Source of the DNA: DASQUK01 sp046726215
GTDB lineage: Bacteria > Actinomycetota > Acidimicrobiia > Acidimicrobiales > VFJN01
Direction of reading: 5' to 3'
DNA: 64,000 bases
Assembly (NCBI GenBank): GCA_046726215.1
Contig: JBKPAA010000060.1
Coordinates: 1 to 64,000 of the forward strand
This document shows positions 49,704 to 59,312 of this stretch, one piece after another (the stretch's first letter is position 1; every line of letters starts with the position of its first letter). A program made the translations under genes and the position numbers. The notes under the pieces were generated by a model that had not been told where the DNA came from, made no database searches, and saw only the letters and a program-made list of their open reading frames with translations.

Positions 49704-49710
49704 AAGATCT

Positions 49711-50361
49711 TCAAAGACCGGTGAGGGCCCGCTTGTTGCCCGGCCCGAGCCGGCGGATCGCCGCGACGTCGCCCTCGACGCGCAGCCCGCGCCGCTGGGC
49801 CTCGCCGAGGTCGACCAGGCCGCGAAGAACCGCGATCACGACCCCGGGCGGCCCGGTCAGTACCGCGTCGGGCCGGTCGGCGACCCCGGGGCGGGCGCAA
49901 ACCGCCCCGTCGCGGGTCTCGACGATCATGGGCTGGTCGCCCGTCCGGATCTGGATCGTGACCGGAGGGCCGTCCGGCTCGTTGTCCCCGAGACGGCCGA
50001 GCGGGAACGCCAGCCAGTAGCCGCGGAATGCGTCACCACCTTGTGGCCGGGCCATCAGCTCGGCTCCCCAGGTTCCGAGGGCCTTGAGGACCGACCCCAG
50101 CTCCGCTCCCCGAGGCGTCAGCTCGTACAGCGTCGTCGCGATCGGCGGAGGCGCATGGACGCGGCGGACGACGCCGGCCTCTTCGAGGTCGCGCAGGCGA
50201 TCGGCCAGCAGGTTGGTGGCGATGCCGGGCAGCCCGTTACGAAGGTCCGTGTACCGGCACGGACCGAGCAGGAGCAGCTCGCGGACGATCAGCAAGGCCC
50301 AGCGGTCACCCACGACGTCCAGGGCCCTCGCCACCGCGCAGTACTGACCGTACGAACGCAT
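49711..50361 (-). CDS. HxlR-family regulator with SCP2-like C-terminus
   Basis: 216 residues from ATG 50361 (MRSYGQYCAVARALDVVGDR). HxlR winged helix with the redox-type Cys near residue 8, RYTDLRNGLPGIATNLLADR and LRDLEEAGVVRR. The C-terminal 100 residues resemble a sterol-carrier SCP2 fold (FRGYWLAFPLGRLGD, ALRVEG-like end). Divergent from the DHA2 exporter at 50472 and probably its regulator. Confidence 0.87.
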   Translation of the reverse strand: MRSYGQYCAVARALDVVGDRWALLIVRELLLLGPCRYTDLRNGLPGIATNLLADRLRDLEEAGVVRRVHAPPPIATTLYELTPRGAELGSVLKALGTWGAELMARPQGGDAFRGYWLAFPLGRLGDNEPDGPPVTIQIRTGDQPMIVETRDGAVCARPGVADRPDAVLTGPPGVVIAVLRGLVDLGEAQRRGLRVEGDVAAIRRLGPGNKRALTGL

Positions 50362-50405
50362 GGAACGAATGTACCCCCTCACACTGAAAAATCACAAGCA
50401 CACGA

Positions 50406-50434
50406 TTGACTATTTCAAGTCATCGCTTTAGCGT
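50406..50434 (+). promoter_or_regulatory. Promoter and operator of the DHA2 exporter
   Basis: TTGACT (50406-50411), 17-base spacer, TAGCGT (50429-50434). An inverted TGACT/AGTCA (50407-50422, TGACTATTTCAAGTCA) covers the -35 region, a likely HxlR site. Confidence 0.5.
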
Positions 50435-50471
50435 GTGCATCGACGGTCCCCCCACCGGAGAGGAATCCACG

Positions 50472-52106
50472 ATGCGTCTCCGCGAAGACAACGTCGCGTC
50501 CGCGAGCCGCCAGTCTCACCCGCCGGCGATCGCGGCCCCAGCGACCGACGACTCCGGCACGAGGCCGCACAAGGGGTGGATCCTCTTCTCGCTGTGCCTG
50601 GCGGCGCTGATCATCAACATCGACGTGACCATCGTGAACGTCACGCTTCCCACCCTGGTGCGGGAGTTGGACGCGACCACGACCGACCTCCAGTGGGTCG
50701 TCGACGCCTACAGCCTCGTCTTCGCAGCCCTGATCCTCGCCGCGGGCAGCCTCAGCGACCGTGTCGGCCGCAAGGGGATCCTGCTGGCCGGGCTGGGCGT
50801 CTTCGCGGCTGGGACGCTCGCCGGTTCGTTCGCAACGAACCCCACCCAGCTCATCGCCGCGCGCGCGGTGATGGGGGTCGGCGCCGCCGGGATCTTCCCC
50901 TCCACCCTGTCGTTGATCGCCAATGTCTTCACGGAGCGCTCCGAGCGGGCCAAGGCGATCGGTCTGTGGGGGGCCACCACCGGCGTCGGCATCGCCGCGG
51001 GACCGATCGTCGGCGGCTGGCTGCTCGAAGAGTTCTGGTGGGGCAGCGTGTTCCTGTTCATGGTGCCGGTCGCATTGGTGATCGCCGGCTTCGTCGCCTC
51101 CACGGTCCCGACGTCCAGGGACCCCGAGGCCCCGCCGATCGACCGCCCCGGCCTGCTCCTGTCCACCGCGGGCATGGGGCTGCTCATCCTCGGCATCATC
51201 CAGGCCCCCAGCTGGGGTTGGGGCTCGGCAAGCACCCTGGCCACGATGGCGGCGGGGGTCCTGGTCCTCGCGGTCTTCGTCGGTGTGGAGCGCAGAACGG
51301 CCCGCCCGATGCTCGACATCGCGCTGTTCAAGAACCCGCGGTTCACCGCCGCCAGCGGTTCCATTGCGATCGGCTTCTTCACGCTGGCCGGGTTCACGTT
51401 CCTGATCACCCAGTACTTCCAGTTCGTGAAGAGCTACTCGCCGTTGGGCACCGGGGTGCGCCTGCTGCCGGTGGCAACGTCGGTCGCCGTAGCTGCGATC
51501 ATCGGCACCAAGCTGGCCGTGCGCGTCGGCAACAAGGTCATGGTCGCCAGCGGTCTCCTGCTGTTCGGCTCGACGTTGCTGTGGATCGCCGCCGTGGCCT
51601 CGGGGACCACCCCCTACGGCATCATCGCCATGCAGATGGTCCTCGGCGGTAGCGGTCTCGGGCTGATCAGCGCCCCGGCCACCGAGGCCATCATGGGCGC
51701 CGTCCCCGCGGCTAAGGCCGGCGTCGGCTCCGCCGTGAACGACGCCACCCGCTTGTTCGGCGCCACCCTCGGCGTCGCGGTGATCGGCAGCATCGCCGCG
51801 TCCCTTTACACGAGCCGACTGGGCTCGACGTTGCCCGGCGCCATACCCGACAGCACCGGACAGGCCGCCGAGGGTTCCGTCGGCGGCGGCCTCGTCGCGG
51901 CGCGACAGCTGGTCGGTGCCGGGTTCGTCCGCGCCGGCGAGGCCCTGAACACAGCCGCAGTCGATGCCTTCCTCCACAGCCTCACCGGGGCACTGTGCGT
52001 CGCCGGCGGGATCGCGATCGCTGGATCCGTGATGGCCGCGGCGTTGCTGCCCTCGCGGCCCCGCCAGCCGACATCCGACGGGCGCGAGGTGGTCACCACC
52101 TCGTAG
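50472..52106 (+). CDS. DHA2-family MFS multidrug exporter
   Basis: 544 residues from ATG 50472, preceded by GGAGAGG. 14-helix DHA2 type: INIDVTIVNVTLPTLVREL, SDRVGRKGILLAGLG, GVGIAAGPIVGGWLLEEFWW, AGVGSAVNDATRLFGATLG. Same family as the exporter at 30505 but not a recent copy. Proton-coupled export of drugs or metabolites, probably controlled by the divergent HxlR protein. Its last codons (REVVTTS) lie in copy B of the palindromic element. Confidence 0.93.
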   Translation: MRLREDNVASASRQSHPPAIAAPATDDSGTRPHKGWILFSLCLAALIINIDVTIVNVTLPTLVRELDATTTDLQWVVDAYSLVFAALILAAGSLSDRVGRKGILLAGLGVFAAGTLAGSFATNPTQLIAARAVMGVGAAGIFPSTLSLIANVFTERSERAKAIGLWGATTGVGIAAGPIVGGWLLEEFWWGSVFLFMVPVALVIAGFVASTVPTSRDPEAPPIDRPGLLLSTAGMGLLILGIIQAPSWGWGSASTLATMAAGVLVLAVFVGVERRTARPMLDIALFKNPRFTAASGSIAIGFFTLAGFTFLITQYFQFVKSYSPLGTGVRLLPVATSVAVAAIIGTKLAVRVGNKVMVASGLLLFGSTLLWIAAVASGTTPYGIIAMQMVLGGSGLGLISAPATEAIMGAVPAAKAGVGSAVNDATRLFGATLGVAVIGSIAASLYTSRLGSTLPGAIPDSTGQAAEGSVGGGLVAARQLVGAGFVRAGEALNTAAVDAFLHSLTGALCVAGGIAIAGSVMAAALLPSRPRQPTSDGREVVTTS

Positions 52107-52203
52107 CCGCGCTGGCCCGCAGCCGCGAACGCGCTTTCTGGCGCAGGCGTGGTTGGTGGGCAACCAATCTGGCGCCACAAACCCTGCGAGCCGGCTCACC
52201 CCG
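52087..52203. repeat. Nested palindromic repeat element, copy B
   Basis: Matches 6674-6789. It begins with the perfect palindrome GAGGTGGTCACCACCTC (8-bp arms, one-base centre) just before the TAG stop. The inner stem TGGTTG/CAACCA (52150-52155, 52161-52166) with loop GTGGG is kept; the outer stem TGGCGC/GCGCCA is shorter than in copy A. Confidence 0.8.
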
Positions 52204-52243
52204 TATCGTTCGGCGCGTCGCGCTGCTACAGGGAGATGGCACG

Positions 52244-52735
52244 ATGACCACCCCGTCGACGTCGTATCCCAGCCTGGAGCGGATCGCCCGGGAGGTGATC
52301 GACGCCAACAAATACATGACGCTGGCGACCGCCGATGAGTCCGGTCGACCGTGGGCGTCGCCCGTGTACTACACGCCCGAGGGCCACGACGTCTTCTATT
52401 GGGCGTCGTCGCCCGATTCCGTGCATTCACGAAATTTGGCGCAACGCCCCGAGCTCAGCATCGTGATATTCGATTCCCAGGCGAGGATCGGCGCCGCCGA
52501 GGCCGTGTACATGGTCGCCCGCGCCGAGATCGTGCCGGACGACGAGCTCGAACGATGTGCCGAGCTCTACGGCTCGCGGTTCCCCGAGCTGCGGGCGTTC
52601 CGGCCCCAGGAGCTGCGGGCACCCTCGCTGCTGCGGTTGTACCGGGCGAGAGTCGCCGAACACTCCGTCCTCGTGCGTGGCAGCGATCCGGAGTTCGGCC
52701 AGGGCGTCGACACGCGCTTCGCCGTGAGCCTGTGA
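52244..52735 (+). CDS. Pyridoxamine 5'-phosphate oxidase-like flavoprotein
   Basis: 163 residues from ATG 52244 (AGGGAGA upstream). Split-barrel FMN-binding fold: YMTLATADESGRPWASPVYY, VFYWASSPDSVHSRNLAQRP, VYMVARAEIVPDDELERCAE. Likely an FMN or F420-dependent oxidoreductase, or a haem/flavin-binding protein, of unknown substrate. It stands alone between repeat copy B and the VOC gene. Confidence 0.85.
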   Translation: MTTPSTSYPSLERIAREVIDANKYMTLATADESGRPWASPVYYTPEGHDVFYWASSPDSVHSRNLAQRPELSIVIFDSQARIGAAEAVYMVARAEIVPDDELERCAELYGSRFPELRAFRPQELRAPSLLRLYRARVAEHSVLVRGSDPEFGQGVDTRFAVSL

Positions 52736-52755
52736 CCGTATGCGTGACCTCGGCA

Positions 52756-53172
52756 TCAGTCGGCCGGGGGTGCGGTCGTCTGGCCGACCTCGATCAGGTG
52801 CCCATCGGGATCCCGGATGTAGCAACGGATCTCGCGGGCGAGGTCCTGGGGTGGCGTGATGAACTCGGCACCGCGCTCACGCCACTGCTCGTACACCGCG
52901 TGGATGTCGGCGACGCGTATGTTCAGGAAGCTGCTGGCTCGGTGCGGCTCGGGCGGGGTCTCGAGGATCACGTCGGGCTTGTCGATGGTCGGCCCGCCGC
53001 CGGCGTTGATGATGACCCACGAGTTGGCGAGCTGAACGATCGACGGTTCCCCCGTCATGACCGTCTCTCCGCCGAGCACGTCCGCGTAGAAAGCGCGGGA
53101 GCGCTCGACATCGTCGGAGACGATGAAGTGGGTGAGCAGGATCCCTTCACTCGGCGTTGGTAGTTCGGCCAT
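52756..53172 (-). CDS. VOC-family (glyoxalase/dioxygenase fold) protein
   Basis: 138 residues from ATG 53172 (GAGAGGA upstream). One VOC domain: LTHFIVSDDVERSRAFYADV, SSFLNIRVADIHAVYEQW, REIRCYIRDPDGHLIEVGQT. The metal positions (His near the start and Glu in HLIEVG) are present. Enzyme or resistance role open. Confidence 0.88.
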   Translation of the reverse strand: MAELPTPSEGILLTHFIVSDDVERSRAFYADVLGGETVMTGEPSIVQLANSWVIINAGGGPTIDKPDVILETPPEPHRASSFLNIRVADIHAVYEQWRERGAEFITPPQDLAREIRCYIRDPDGHLIEVGQTTAPPAD

Positions 53173-53318
53173 CGTGGTCCTCTCCCTCGGGCGTCCGCCG
53201 TGGCCAGCACACCGCGCCGGTTGTGCGACGATCAAGTTGGGTACCAGGCTCCGAGAACCTGCGGAGGGCGCGGCGGGAAGCTGGTCCATCGCGTGGCGCA
53301 ACTGACCGTGGGGGGTCG

Positions 53319-53816
53319 ATGGAAGACGAATCCGGCAAGGAAGAGGAAACCGCCGCCGAACGCGCCAACCGCGAGCTGATCGAGCTGCTCAACGAGTTGC
53401 GCGTCGCGCTACCCGGCGTCCAGGTGCTCTTCGCGTTCCTGCTCACCGTTCCGTTCTCGCAGGGCTTCGACCAGCTGGACGCCGGCGATCGCCGCGTCTA
53501 TTTCGCCGCCGTGCTTGCGACCGTGGCGACGACCATTTGCCTCGTCGCTCCGACCGCCCATCATCGGCTGCGGTTCCGGTCCGGCATCAAGGAACAGCTG
53601 CTTCAGGTGGCCAACGTGTTCGCGATCGTCGGCCTGGTCCTCTTGGCGTTCGCCATGGCGGCGGTCACGTACGTCATCACCGAGGTGATCTACCCGGGCA
53701 CCATCCCTCGGATCGTCACCGCCGTGCTGGCCGGCACCTTCGGCGTCGTCTGGTTCGTGCTACCCATCTTCTATCGGCGGGTGAAGACACCCGAGCCGCG
53801 TCCGCCGGCCCACTGA
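53319..53816 (+). CDS. DUF6328 membrane protein
   Basis: 165 residues. Four membrane helices: VQVLFAFLLTVPFSQGF, YFAAVLATVATTICLVAPTA, VANVFAIVGLVLLAFAMAAV, and VTAVLAGTFGVVWFVLPIFY near the C-terminus. Conserved charged N-terminus (ANRELIELLNELRVALPGV). Function unknown. Confidence 0.8.
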   Translation: MEDESGKEEETAAERANRELIELLNELRVALPGVQVLFAFLLTVPFSQGFDQLDAGDRRVYFAAVLATVATTICLVAPTAHHRLRFRSGIKEQLLQVANVFAIVGLVLLAFAMAAVTYVITEVIYPGTIPRIVTAVLAGTFGVVWFVLPIFYRRVKTPEPRPPAH

Positions 53817-53833
53817 AGCGCCCGCCGGTCAGG

Positions 53834-55267
53834 TCAGGCCCGGACCTCGGACCGGTCCTCCGACCAACGGGTGTGGAACGTCCCGTCCGCGTCGACCCGG
53901 CGATACGTGTGGGCGCCGAACAGGTCGCGCAGCCCCTGGATGAGGGCGGCCGGCAGCCGCTCGCGGCACAGGGCGTCGTAGAACGCGAGCGCCGATGAGA
54001 AGCCCGGGGTCGGAACGCCGAGCGACGCCGCCGTGGCCACCACGCGTCGCCACGCGTCCTGGGCATCGGCGAGCGCTTCGACGAACGACGGGGCGAGCAG
54101 CAGCGACGGCAGGCCGGGATCGGTGTCGTACTCGACCCTGACGCGGTCGAGGAACCGGGCCCGGATGATGCAGCCGCCGCGCCAGATGGTCGCCATGGCT
54201 CCGGGGTCGATTCCCCAGTCGTACTCTTCGCTGCCCGCCGCGATCTGATCGAATCCCTGCGCATACGCCACGATCTTCGAGGCGTAGAGCGCGCGCCGCA
54301 CGTCCTCGACCAGGGTGCCCTGGGCGGCGCCGTGCAGTCGGCCCGCCTGGCCCGGGCCCGGCAGCGCCCGGGCGGCGCGCCGCTGTGTGGTGCGGGCCGA
54401 CAGCGACCGGGCGAATACCGCCTCCGCCATGCCGGTCACGGGAACGCCCAGCTCGAGAGCCGACTGGACGCCCCAGCGACCGGTGCCCTTCTGCTCGGCC
54501 TCGTCCAGCACGACGTCGACGAACGGGCGTCCCGTGGCCGCGTCGACGTGCTCCAGCACGTCCGCGGTGATCTCGATGAGATACGACTCCAGCTCGCCGG
54601 TGTTCCAGTCGCGAAAAGCCGCCGCCAGCTCACCGGGGCTGGCGCCGAGCCCCTGACGAAGCAGGTCGTAGCTCTCGGCGATGAGCTGCATGTCGGAGTA
54701 CTCGATGCCGTTGTGCACCATCTTGACGAAGTGTCCGGCACCGTCGGGTCCGACGTGGGTGCAACAGGGCGTGCCGTCCACCTGGGCGGCGATGGTCTCG
54801 AGCATGGGGCCCACTGCCGCGTAGGCCTCGTCGGAACCCCCCGGCATGATGCTCGGCCCTTCCAGCGCGCCCACCTCGCCGCCCGAGATGCCGGTCCCCA
54901 CGAAGTGGATGTTGCGCTCCCGCAGGGCCGACTCCCGGCGCCTGGTGTCGATGAAGTGGGCGTTGCCACCGTCGAGGATCATGTCGCCGGGTTCGAGGCG
55001 TGTCGCCAGCTCGTCGACGACCGCGTCGGTCGCCGCCCCCGCCGGGACCATCGCGACGACCCGGCGGGGCGGTTCGAGTGCGGCGACGAAGTCGTCGGCC
55101 GTCGACGAGGGGACGAGGCGGCCCTCGTCGCCGTGGGCTGCGATCAATGCGTCGGTGCGGCCCTGGGTGCGGTTGTGGAGCGCCACGGTGTAGCCGTGAC
55201 GGGCGAAGTTGCGCGCCAGGTTGCTGCCCATGACTCCCAACCCGGTGACTCCGATGTCGGCCTTCAT
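53834..55267 (-). CDS. gnd: 6-phosphogluconate dehydrogenase, decarboxylating
   Basis: 477 residues, full length. NADP-binding GLGVMGSNLARNFARHG, the substrate region GTGISGGEVGALEGPSIMPGG and the catalytic HNGIEYSDMQLIAESY near residue 185, then EAEQKGTGRW and the C-terminal IWRGGCIIRARFL. Converts 6-phosphogluconate to ribulose 5-phosphate with NADP reduction in the oxidative pentose-phosphate pathway. Its ATG overlaps the SARP regulator stop (ATGA), an unusual coupling. No zwf or pgl nearby. Confidence 0.95.
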   Translation of the reverse strand: MKADIGVTGLGVMGSNLARNFARHGYTVALHNRTQGRTDALIAAHGDEGRLVPSSTADDFVAALEPPRRVVAMVPAGAATDAVVDELATRLEPGDMILDGGNAHFIDTRRRESALRERNIHFVGTGISGGEVGALEGPSIMPGGSDEAYAAVGPMLETIAAQVDGTPCCTHVGPDGAGHFVKMVHNGIEYSDMQLIAESYDLLRQGLGASPGELAAAFRDWNTGELESYLIEITADVLEHVDAATGRPFVDVVLDEAEQKGTGRWGVQSALELGVPVTGMAEAVFARSLSARTTQRRAARALPGPGQAGRLHGAAQGTLVEDVRRALYASKIVAYAQGFDQIAAGSEEYDWGIDPGAMATIWRGGCIIRARFLDRVRVEYDTDPGLPSLLLAPSFVEALADAQDAWRRVVATAASLGVPTPGFSSALAFYDALCRERLPAALIQGLRDLFGAHTYRRVDADGTFHTRWSEDRSEVRA

Positions 55268-58200
55268 GCCACCGAGGTATACCCCAGGCTCTCCCCGGCG
55301 GTGGCGACGCGGCGAGCGATCGCGTGCGAGCCCTGCTCGTCGGCGAGGGCGACCGCGCGGGTCAGCAGCGCGGCCACCCCGGCGGGGTCGTCGCCCCGCG
55401 CATGGCGCATGTGCGCGTCGGCCTCCAGCACGATCGGTTCTGCGAATCGCTCACCGTAGGCCTCCAGCTCGCCGTACGTGGCGGCGACCGCCTCCGCCGC
55501 GGCGTCGATCCGCCCGGCCGTCGCCAGGCCGGCGGCGCGGGCCGCCTTGTAGACGACGACGCCGGTCCGCCCGCCGGCCTCGATGAAGCGCTCGATCGCC
55601 GTCTCGATCATGGGCAGCCCCTCGTCGATCCGGCCCTGCAGGATCAACGCAGCCGCCAGGTAGCCGTGTAGCCCCCGTCCCCAGAAGCTGAATGTCCCCT
55701 CGGGGTCGGCGTCGATGCCGCGGCGGGCGGCCCGCTCCGCCCATTCGGCCCGCCCCGTGGCGACCGCTCCGGCACTCGCGAACATCTCGACGAGGGACAC
55801 GGCGTAGCGGTCTGGGGCCGCGGCGGCCAGTGCCTCGAACTCGGCCTCCCCGGTGGGCTCGTCGAGGTCACCGGCCAGCACGTGCAAATAGCGGGCGAAC
55901 GGGTACGGCAGCAATATCACCTCTAGCTCCAACCCGAGCGACGCCGTCGGCATCGCCGCGCCGGCGGCCGCCCGGCCGGCGTCGTCCAACAACGCCATCG
56001 CCTCGCTCACCCCGCCGCGGTGCCAGCGGCTGATGCCCAGCGAAGCCAGCCCGGTGACCCTCGCGAGGGGCTCGTCGCTCCTCTCGCCCAGCTCATGGAG
56101 CTGCTGGGCGATGGCATCGGACCGATCGAAGTCGCAGCGGGTGTCGTAGGCGGCCCACTCGGCCCACAACAGCCTGGCGTTGACGTCCACCCGGCCGGCC
56201 CGCTGCGCCAGGTCCTTGGCGCGGCGCAGGTGGGGCGAATCGGCGATGCTGGCGTAGCCATGCACCGACCGCTGGATCGACAGCAACCGGCTGGCGGCAA
56301 CGACCTCCGACTCGATGTCGAGTGGCGTCGTACCGACGGTGCGCCGCAGCTGCACGGCTCGCTCCAGCATGTCCTCGGCGGCCTCGAACGCGTAGCGGCG
56401 CACGGCCACGTCCGCGGCGCGCTCGAGCGCCTCGGCCGCCCGCCGGCCGACCCCGATGGCGGCTGCCGCCCACAGGTGCTCCGCCAGGATCTCGGCGGCG
56501 TCGTCGAGATCTCCCGCGGTCGTGGCGAGCGCGTCGGCCACGCTCAGGTGGATCCGGGCGCGACGCAGGGCCGACACGTCGTCGGCCACGACCTCGCGCA
56601 CCAGGGCGTGCGAGAACCGGAAGGTGGCGGGGCGGTCCGGTACGGGCGCCAGCAGCCGATGGACGACCGCTGGCTCGAGTCCGTCCAGCACGGTGTCGAT
56701 GCCGTCGCCCGAGGACGCGGTGAGGAGGTCGAGGTCGAGGTCGCGCCCGATCATCGCCGCCACCTGGAGCAGAGCGACCGTGGCCTCCGGCAGTAGCGCG
56801 ATCCGACGCCGGACGACGTCGCGGACGCCCGATGGCACATCGCCGCCCGGTGAGACTGCGCCCAGGGCCTCGGCCCGACTGCCCTCCTCCACGACCAGGC
56901 GGGCCAGCTCGGTCGCGAAGAACGGGTTGCCCTCCGCGCGTTTCTGGATGGCGGCGGCCACCTCGGCGTCGACCGACCGGCCCGACGCGACCTCCACCAG
57001 TTCGGCGGTGGCCGCATCGGACAGCCCGCGCAGGAAGATGCGACGGGCCCCCGGTGCCCGCGACAGGACGGCGAGGGCCTCGACCACGGCGTCGTTCCGA
57101 CCCACTTCGAGTTGGCGAACGGTGCAGGCCAGCAGCACAGGACGGTCGACGAGCTGACGGGCGACGAAGCTGAGCAGCTGCAAGGAAGCGACGTCGGCCC
57201 ATTGCAGGTCGTCGAGGACGAGCATCAGCGGCGCGTCGGCCGAGGCGTGCGCGATGAGGTCGCTCACGGCGTCGAACAGCTCAAACCGGTTGCGATCGCT
57301 GACCGGCGCGGCCGGTTCGTCCGTGCCCTCGGTGTCGACGGGCGACGTGGCGACCGCCAGGCGGGCCAGTTGGGGGGCGAGCTTGGCGTCGCCGTCGAGG
57401 CGGTCGACGAGGGTGCGCAGCGGCGGCAACCACGGCCAGAACGCGGGCGCAGCCCCTCCCTCGAATGCCCGGCCCCAGAGGACGGCCGTCCCGCGGGCGG
57501 CAGCCTCCACCGCGACCTCCTCCAGCAGCCGCGTCTTGCCGATGCCCGGCTCGCCCTCGACCAACACCACCCGCGTGGAGGTTTGGGCCTCGTCGAGGGC
57601 GCCGACCACCTGCCGGAGCTCGGCGTCGCGGCCCACGAGGCCGGCACCCACGGTGGGCGCGACAGCCGGTGTCCCGGCCGCCGGTGTGGCGGATGGCGCT
57701 TCGGGCGCGGAGCCGGCCGGGCCGGCCGCCACGTCGACACCCGCCCGCGGCGTCGCAACGGGCACGCCACCGGCCAGCTCGAGTGCCGGGTCGTGGTTCA
57801 GGATCGCCGTCTCGAGCGCGGCGAGGGGCCGGCCGGGGTCGATGCCCAACTGGTCGCGCAGCGTGCGGCGGGCGTCGTCGAGGACCCGCAGCGCCTCCGC
57901 CTGCCGGCCGGATCGGTACAGCGCCAGGGCCAGGTGACAGCGGAGCTGCTCGCGCAACGGCTGGGCGGCTACGAGCTCGCCCAGCTCGCCCACGACTGCG
58001 GCGTGGCGGCCCAGGCGCAGGTCGGCGTCGATGCGATCCTCGGTGGCGCCGAGCCTGCGCTCCTCGAGCTTGGCCGCGAAGCCCCATGCGAAGTCGAGGT
58101 GGGCGAACTCGAGCAGCGCGGGGCCCCGCCACAGGCGGAGCGCGTCGTCGAGCAGGCTGCGGGCGCCCTCGGGATCGCCGGCCAGCAGCAGTCCCCGACC

Positions 58201-58539
58201 CTGGTCTGCCAGCGCCTCGAACCGGTGGGCGTCGAGCGCCTTGGCCCCGACGACGAGCCTGTATCCGGGCTGTTCCCAGGCCAGCACCTTGGCCGCCTCA
58301 CCGCGGGCGCCGCCCGGCACCAGGACGCGTCGCAGGCGCGAGACGTAGCTCTGCAGGGTGCCGGCCGCCGAGTCGGGCGGGTTGTGGCCCCACAGCGCCT
58401 CGATGATGGATTCGGCCGGCACCACGCGGCCGCCCGCAACGAGCAGCATTGCGAGCACGGTCCGCGGCTGGGTGCCGCCCACATCCACGGATGCGCCGTC
58501 GATGACCACCTCGAGGCTGCCCAGCAGCCTGAACTCCAC
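55264..58539 (-). CDS. SARP-family regulator with AAA ATPase and TPR region
   Basis: 1091 residues from GTG. An OmpR-type winged helix (LLGSLEVVIDGASVDVGGTQ, SIIEALWGHNPPDSAAGTLQ, YVSRLRRVL) is followed by a bacterial transcriptional activation domain (to about 250) and a Pro/Ala/Gly linker. Next comes an AAA_16 ATPase (VGRDAELRQVVGAL, Walker A GEPGIGKTRLLEEV, Walker B LMLVLDDLQWAD) and long helical repeats. AfsR-like signal-dependent activator. Coupled to gnd downstream. Confidence 0.92.
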   Translation of the reverse strand: MEFRLLGSLEVVIDGASVDVGGTQPRTVLAMLLVAGGRVVPAESIIEALWGHNPPDSAAGTLQSYVSRLRRVLVPGGARGEAAKVLAWEQPGYRLVVGAKALDAHRFEALADQGRGLLLAGDPEGARSLLDDALRLWRGPALLEFAHLDFAWGFAAKLEERRLGATEDRIDADLRLGRHAAVVGELGELVAAQPLREQLRCHLALALYRSGRQAEALRVLDDARRTLRDQLGIDPGRPLAALETAILNHDPALELAGGVPVATPRAGVDVAAGPAGSAPEAPSATPAAGTPAVAPTVGAGLVGRDAELRQVVGALDEAQTSTRVVLVEGEPGIGKTRLLEEVAVEAAARGTAVLWGRAFEGGAAPAFWPWLPPLRTLVDRLDGDAKLAPQLARLAVATSPVDTEGTDEPAAPVSDRNRFELFDAVSDLIAHASADAPLMLVLDDLQWADVASLQLLSFVARQLVDRPVLLACTVRQLEVGRNDAVVEALAVLSRAPGARRIFLRGLSDAATAELVEVASGRSVDAEVAAAIQKRAEGNPFFATELARLVVEEGSRAEALGAVSPGGDVPSGVRDVVRRRIALLPEATVALLQVAAMIGRDLDLDLLTASSGDGIDTVLDGLEPAVVHRLLAPVPDRPATFRFSHALVREVVADDVSALRRARIHLSVADALATTAGDLDDAAEILAEHLWAAAAIGVGRRAAEALERAADVAVRRYAFEAAEDMLERAVQLRRTVGTTPLDIESEVVAASRLLSIQRSVHGYASIADSPHLRRAKDLAQRAGRVDVNARLLWAEWAAYDTRCDFDRSDAIAQQLHELGERSDEPLARVTGLASLGISRWHRGGVSEAMALLDDAGRAAAGAAMPTASLGLELEVILLPYPFARYLHVLAGDLDEPTGEAEFEALAAAAPDRYAVSLVEMFASAGAVATGRAEWAERAARRGIDADPEGTFSFWGRGLHGYLAAALILQGRIDEGLPMIETAIERFIEAGGRTGVVVYKAARAAGLATAGRIDAAAEAVAATYGELEAYGERFAEPIVLEADAHMRHARGDDPAGVAALLTRAVALADEQGSHAIARRVATAGESLGYTSVA

Positions 58540-58796
58540 GCGTCTGCTCCCTTCGGATGCCCGCCGAGTCGCGTAACGTCAATTATCCCTCGTCAAGCCC
58601 GCGGGGAGCGAGCCACGGGCCGCACCACAAACTGCCCGCGCCGGCGCGTCGCGACCGGTGAGTAGCGGTCGGCCGTCGTTATCCTGGGTGCGTAAGCACC
58701 TGGCGTGTTCCGCCGCTCGTCGGTGCTAGGTACCGCTCCGTTGCCTCGGCACCCGCCAGTGGGAACAAGGACTCGCGCACGGAAGGAAGGGGTCGG

Positions 58797-59312
58797 GTGA
58801 CCCTCGCGTGGATCGCCGTTGGCGTGGTGTTGATCGCCGTGGAGCTCCACCACTTGGCGTTCTATGCCCTGTTCGCCGCCCTGGGCTGCTTCGCCGGAGC
58901 GGCCGTGGCCGCCGTCTTTCCCGACGCCGTCGCCGTCCAGGTGGCGACCGCCGTCGTCGTGGCGGTGCTCGGGATCCTCCTTGTCCGCGGGCGGGTGAGC
59001 GCCGCCTTCGCCCACCACCACGAGGTGGAACGAGCGCGAGGCGTGCACGGGGGTCTGGTCGGGCAGGAGGTGCTCACGCTCGACCTCGTCGGCGGCATCG
59101 ATCGGGTCGGCCACGTCCGGCTCGCCGGTGAGCGCTGGCGCGCCGTCAGTGGGGACGACGCCCCGATAGCCCCTGGGACCCGGGTACTCGTGACCGCGGT
59201 GCAGGGCACCACGCTCGTCGTGTGGCCCGTCGGTGAGCCGCTGCCAGCGGACTGGCAGCGGGAGGTGGGCGAAGGCCCGCCCCTCGAGAAGGGAGAGGAG
59301 GAGCAATCGTGA
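58797..59312 (+). CDS. NfeD-family membrane protein
   Basis: 171 residues from GTG. Two to three N-terminal helices (WIAVGVVLIAVELHHLAFYA, AVQVATAVVVAVLGILLV) and a C-terminal OB-fold (VGQEVLTLDLVGGIDRVGHV, GERWRAVSGDDAPIAPGTRV). NfeD proteins work with SPFH proteins in membrane organisation. Overlaps the SPFH gene by four bases. Confidence 0.9.
   Translation: MTLAWIAVGVVLIAVELHHLAFYALFAALGCFAGAAVAAVFPDAVAVQVATAVVVAVLGILLVRGRVSAAFAHHHEVERARGVHGGLVGQEVLTLDLVGGIDRVGHVRLAGERWRAVSGDDAPIAPGTRVLVTAVQGTTLVVWPVGEPLPADWQREVGEGPPLEKGEEEQS

Noticed and set aside
50415..52430. 671-codon minus-strand frame over the exporter
   Set aside because: Antisense of a complete 14-helix transporter; no recognisable domain.
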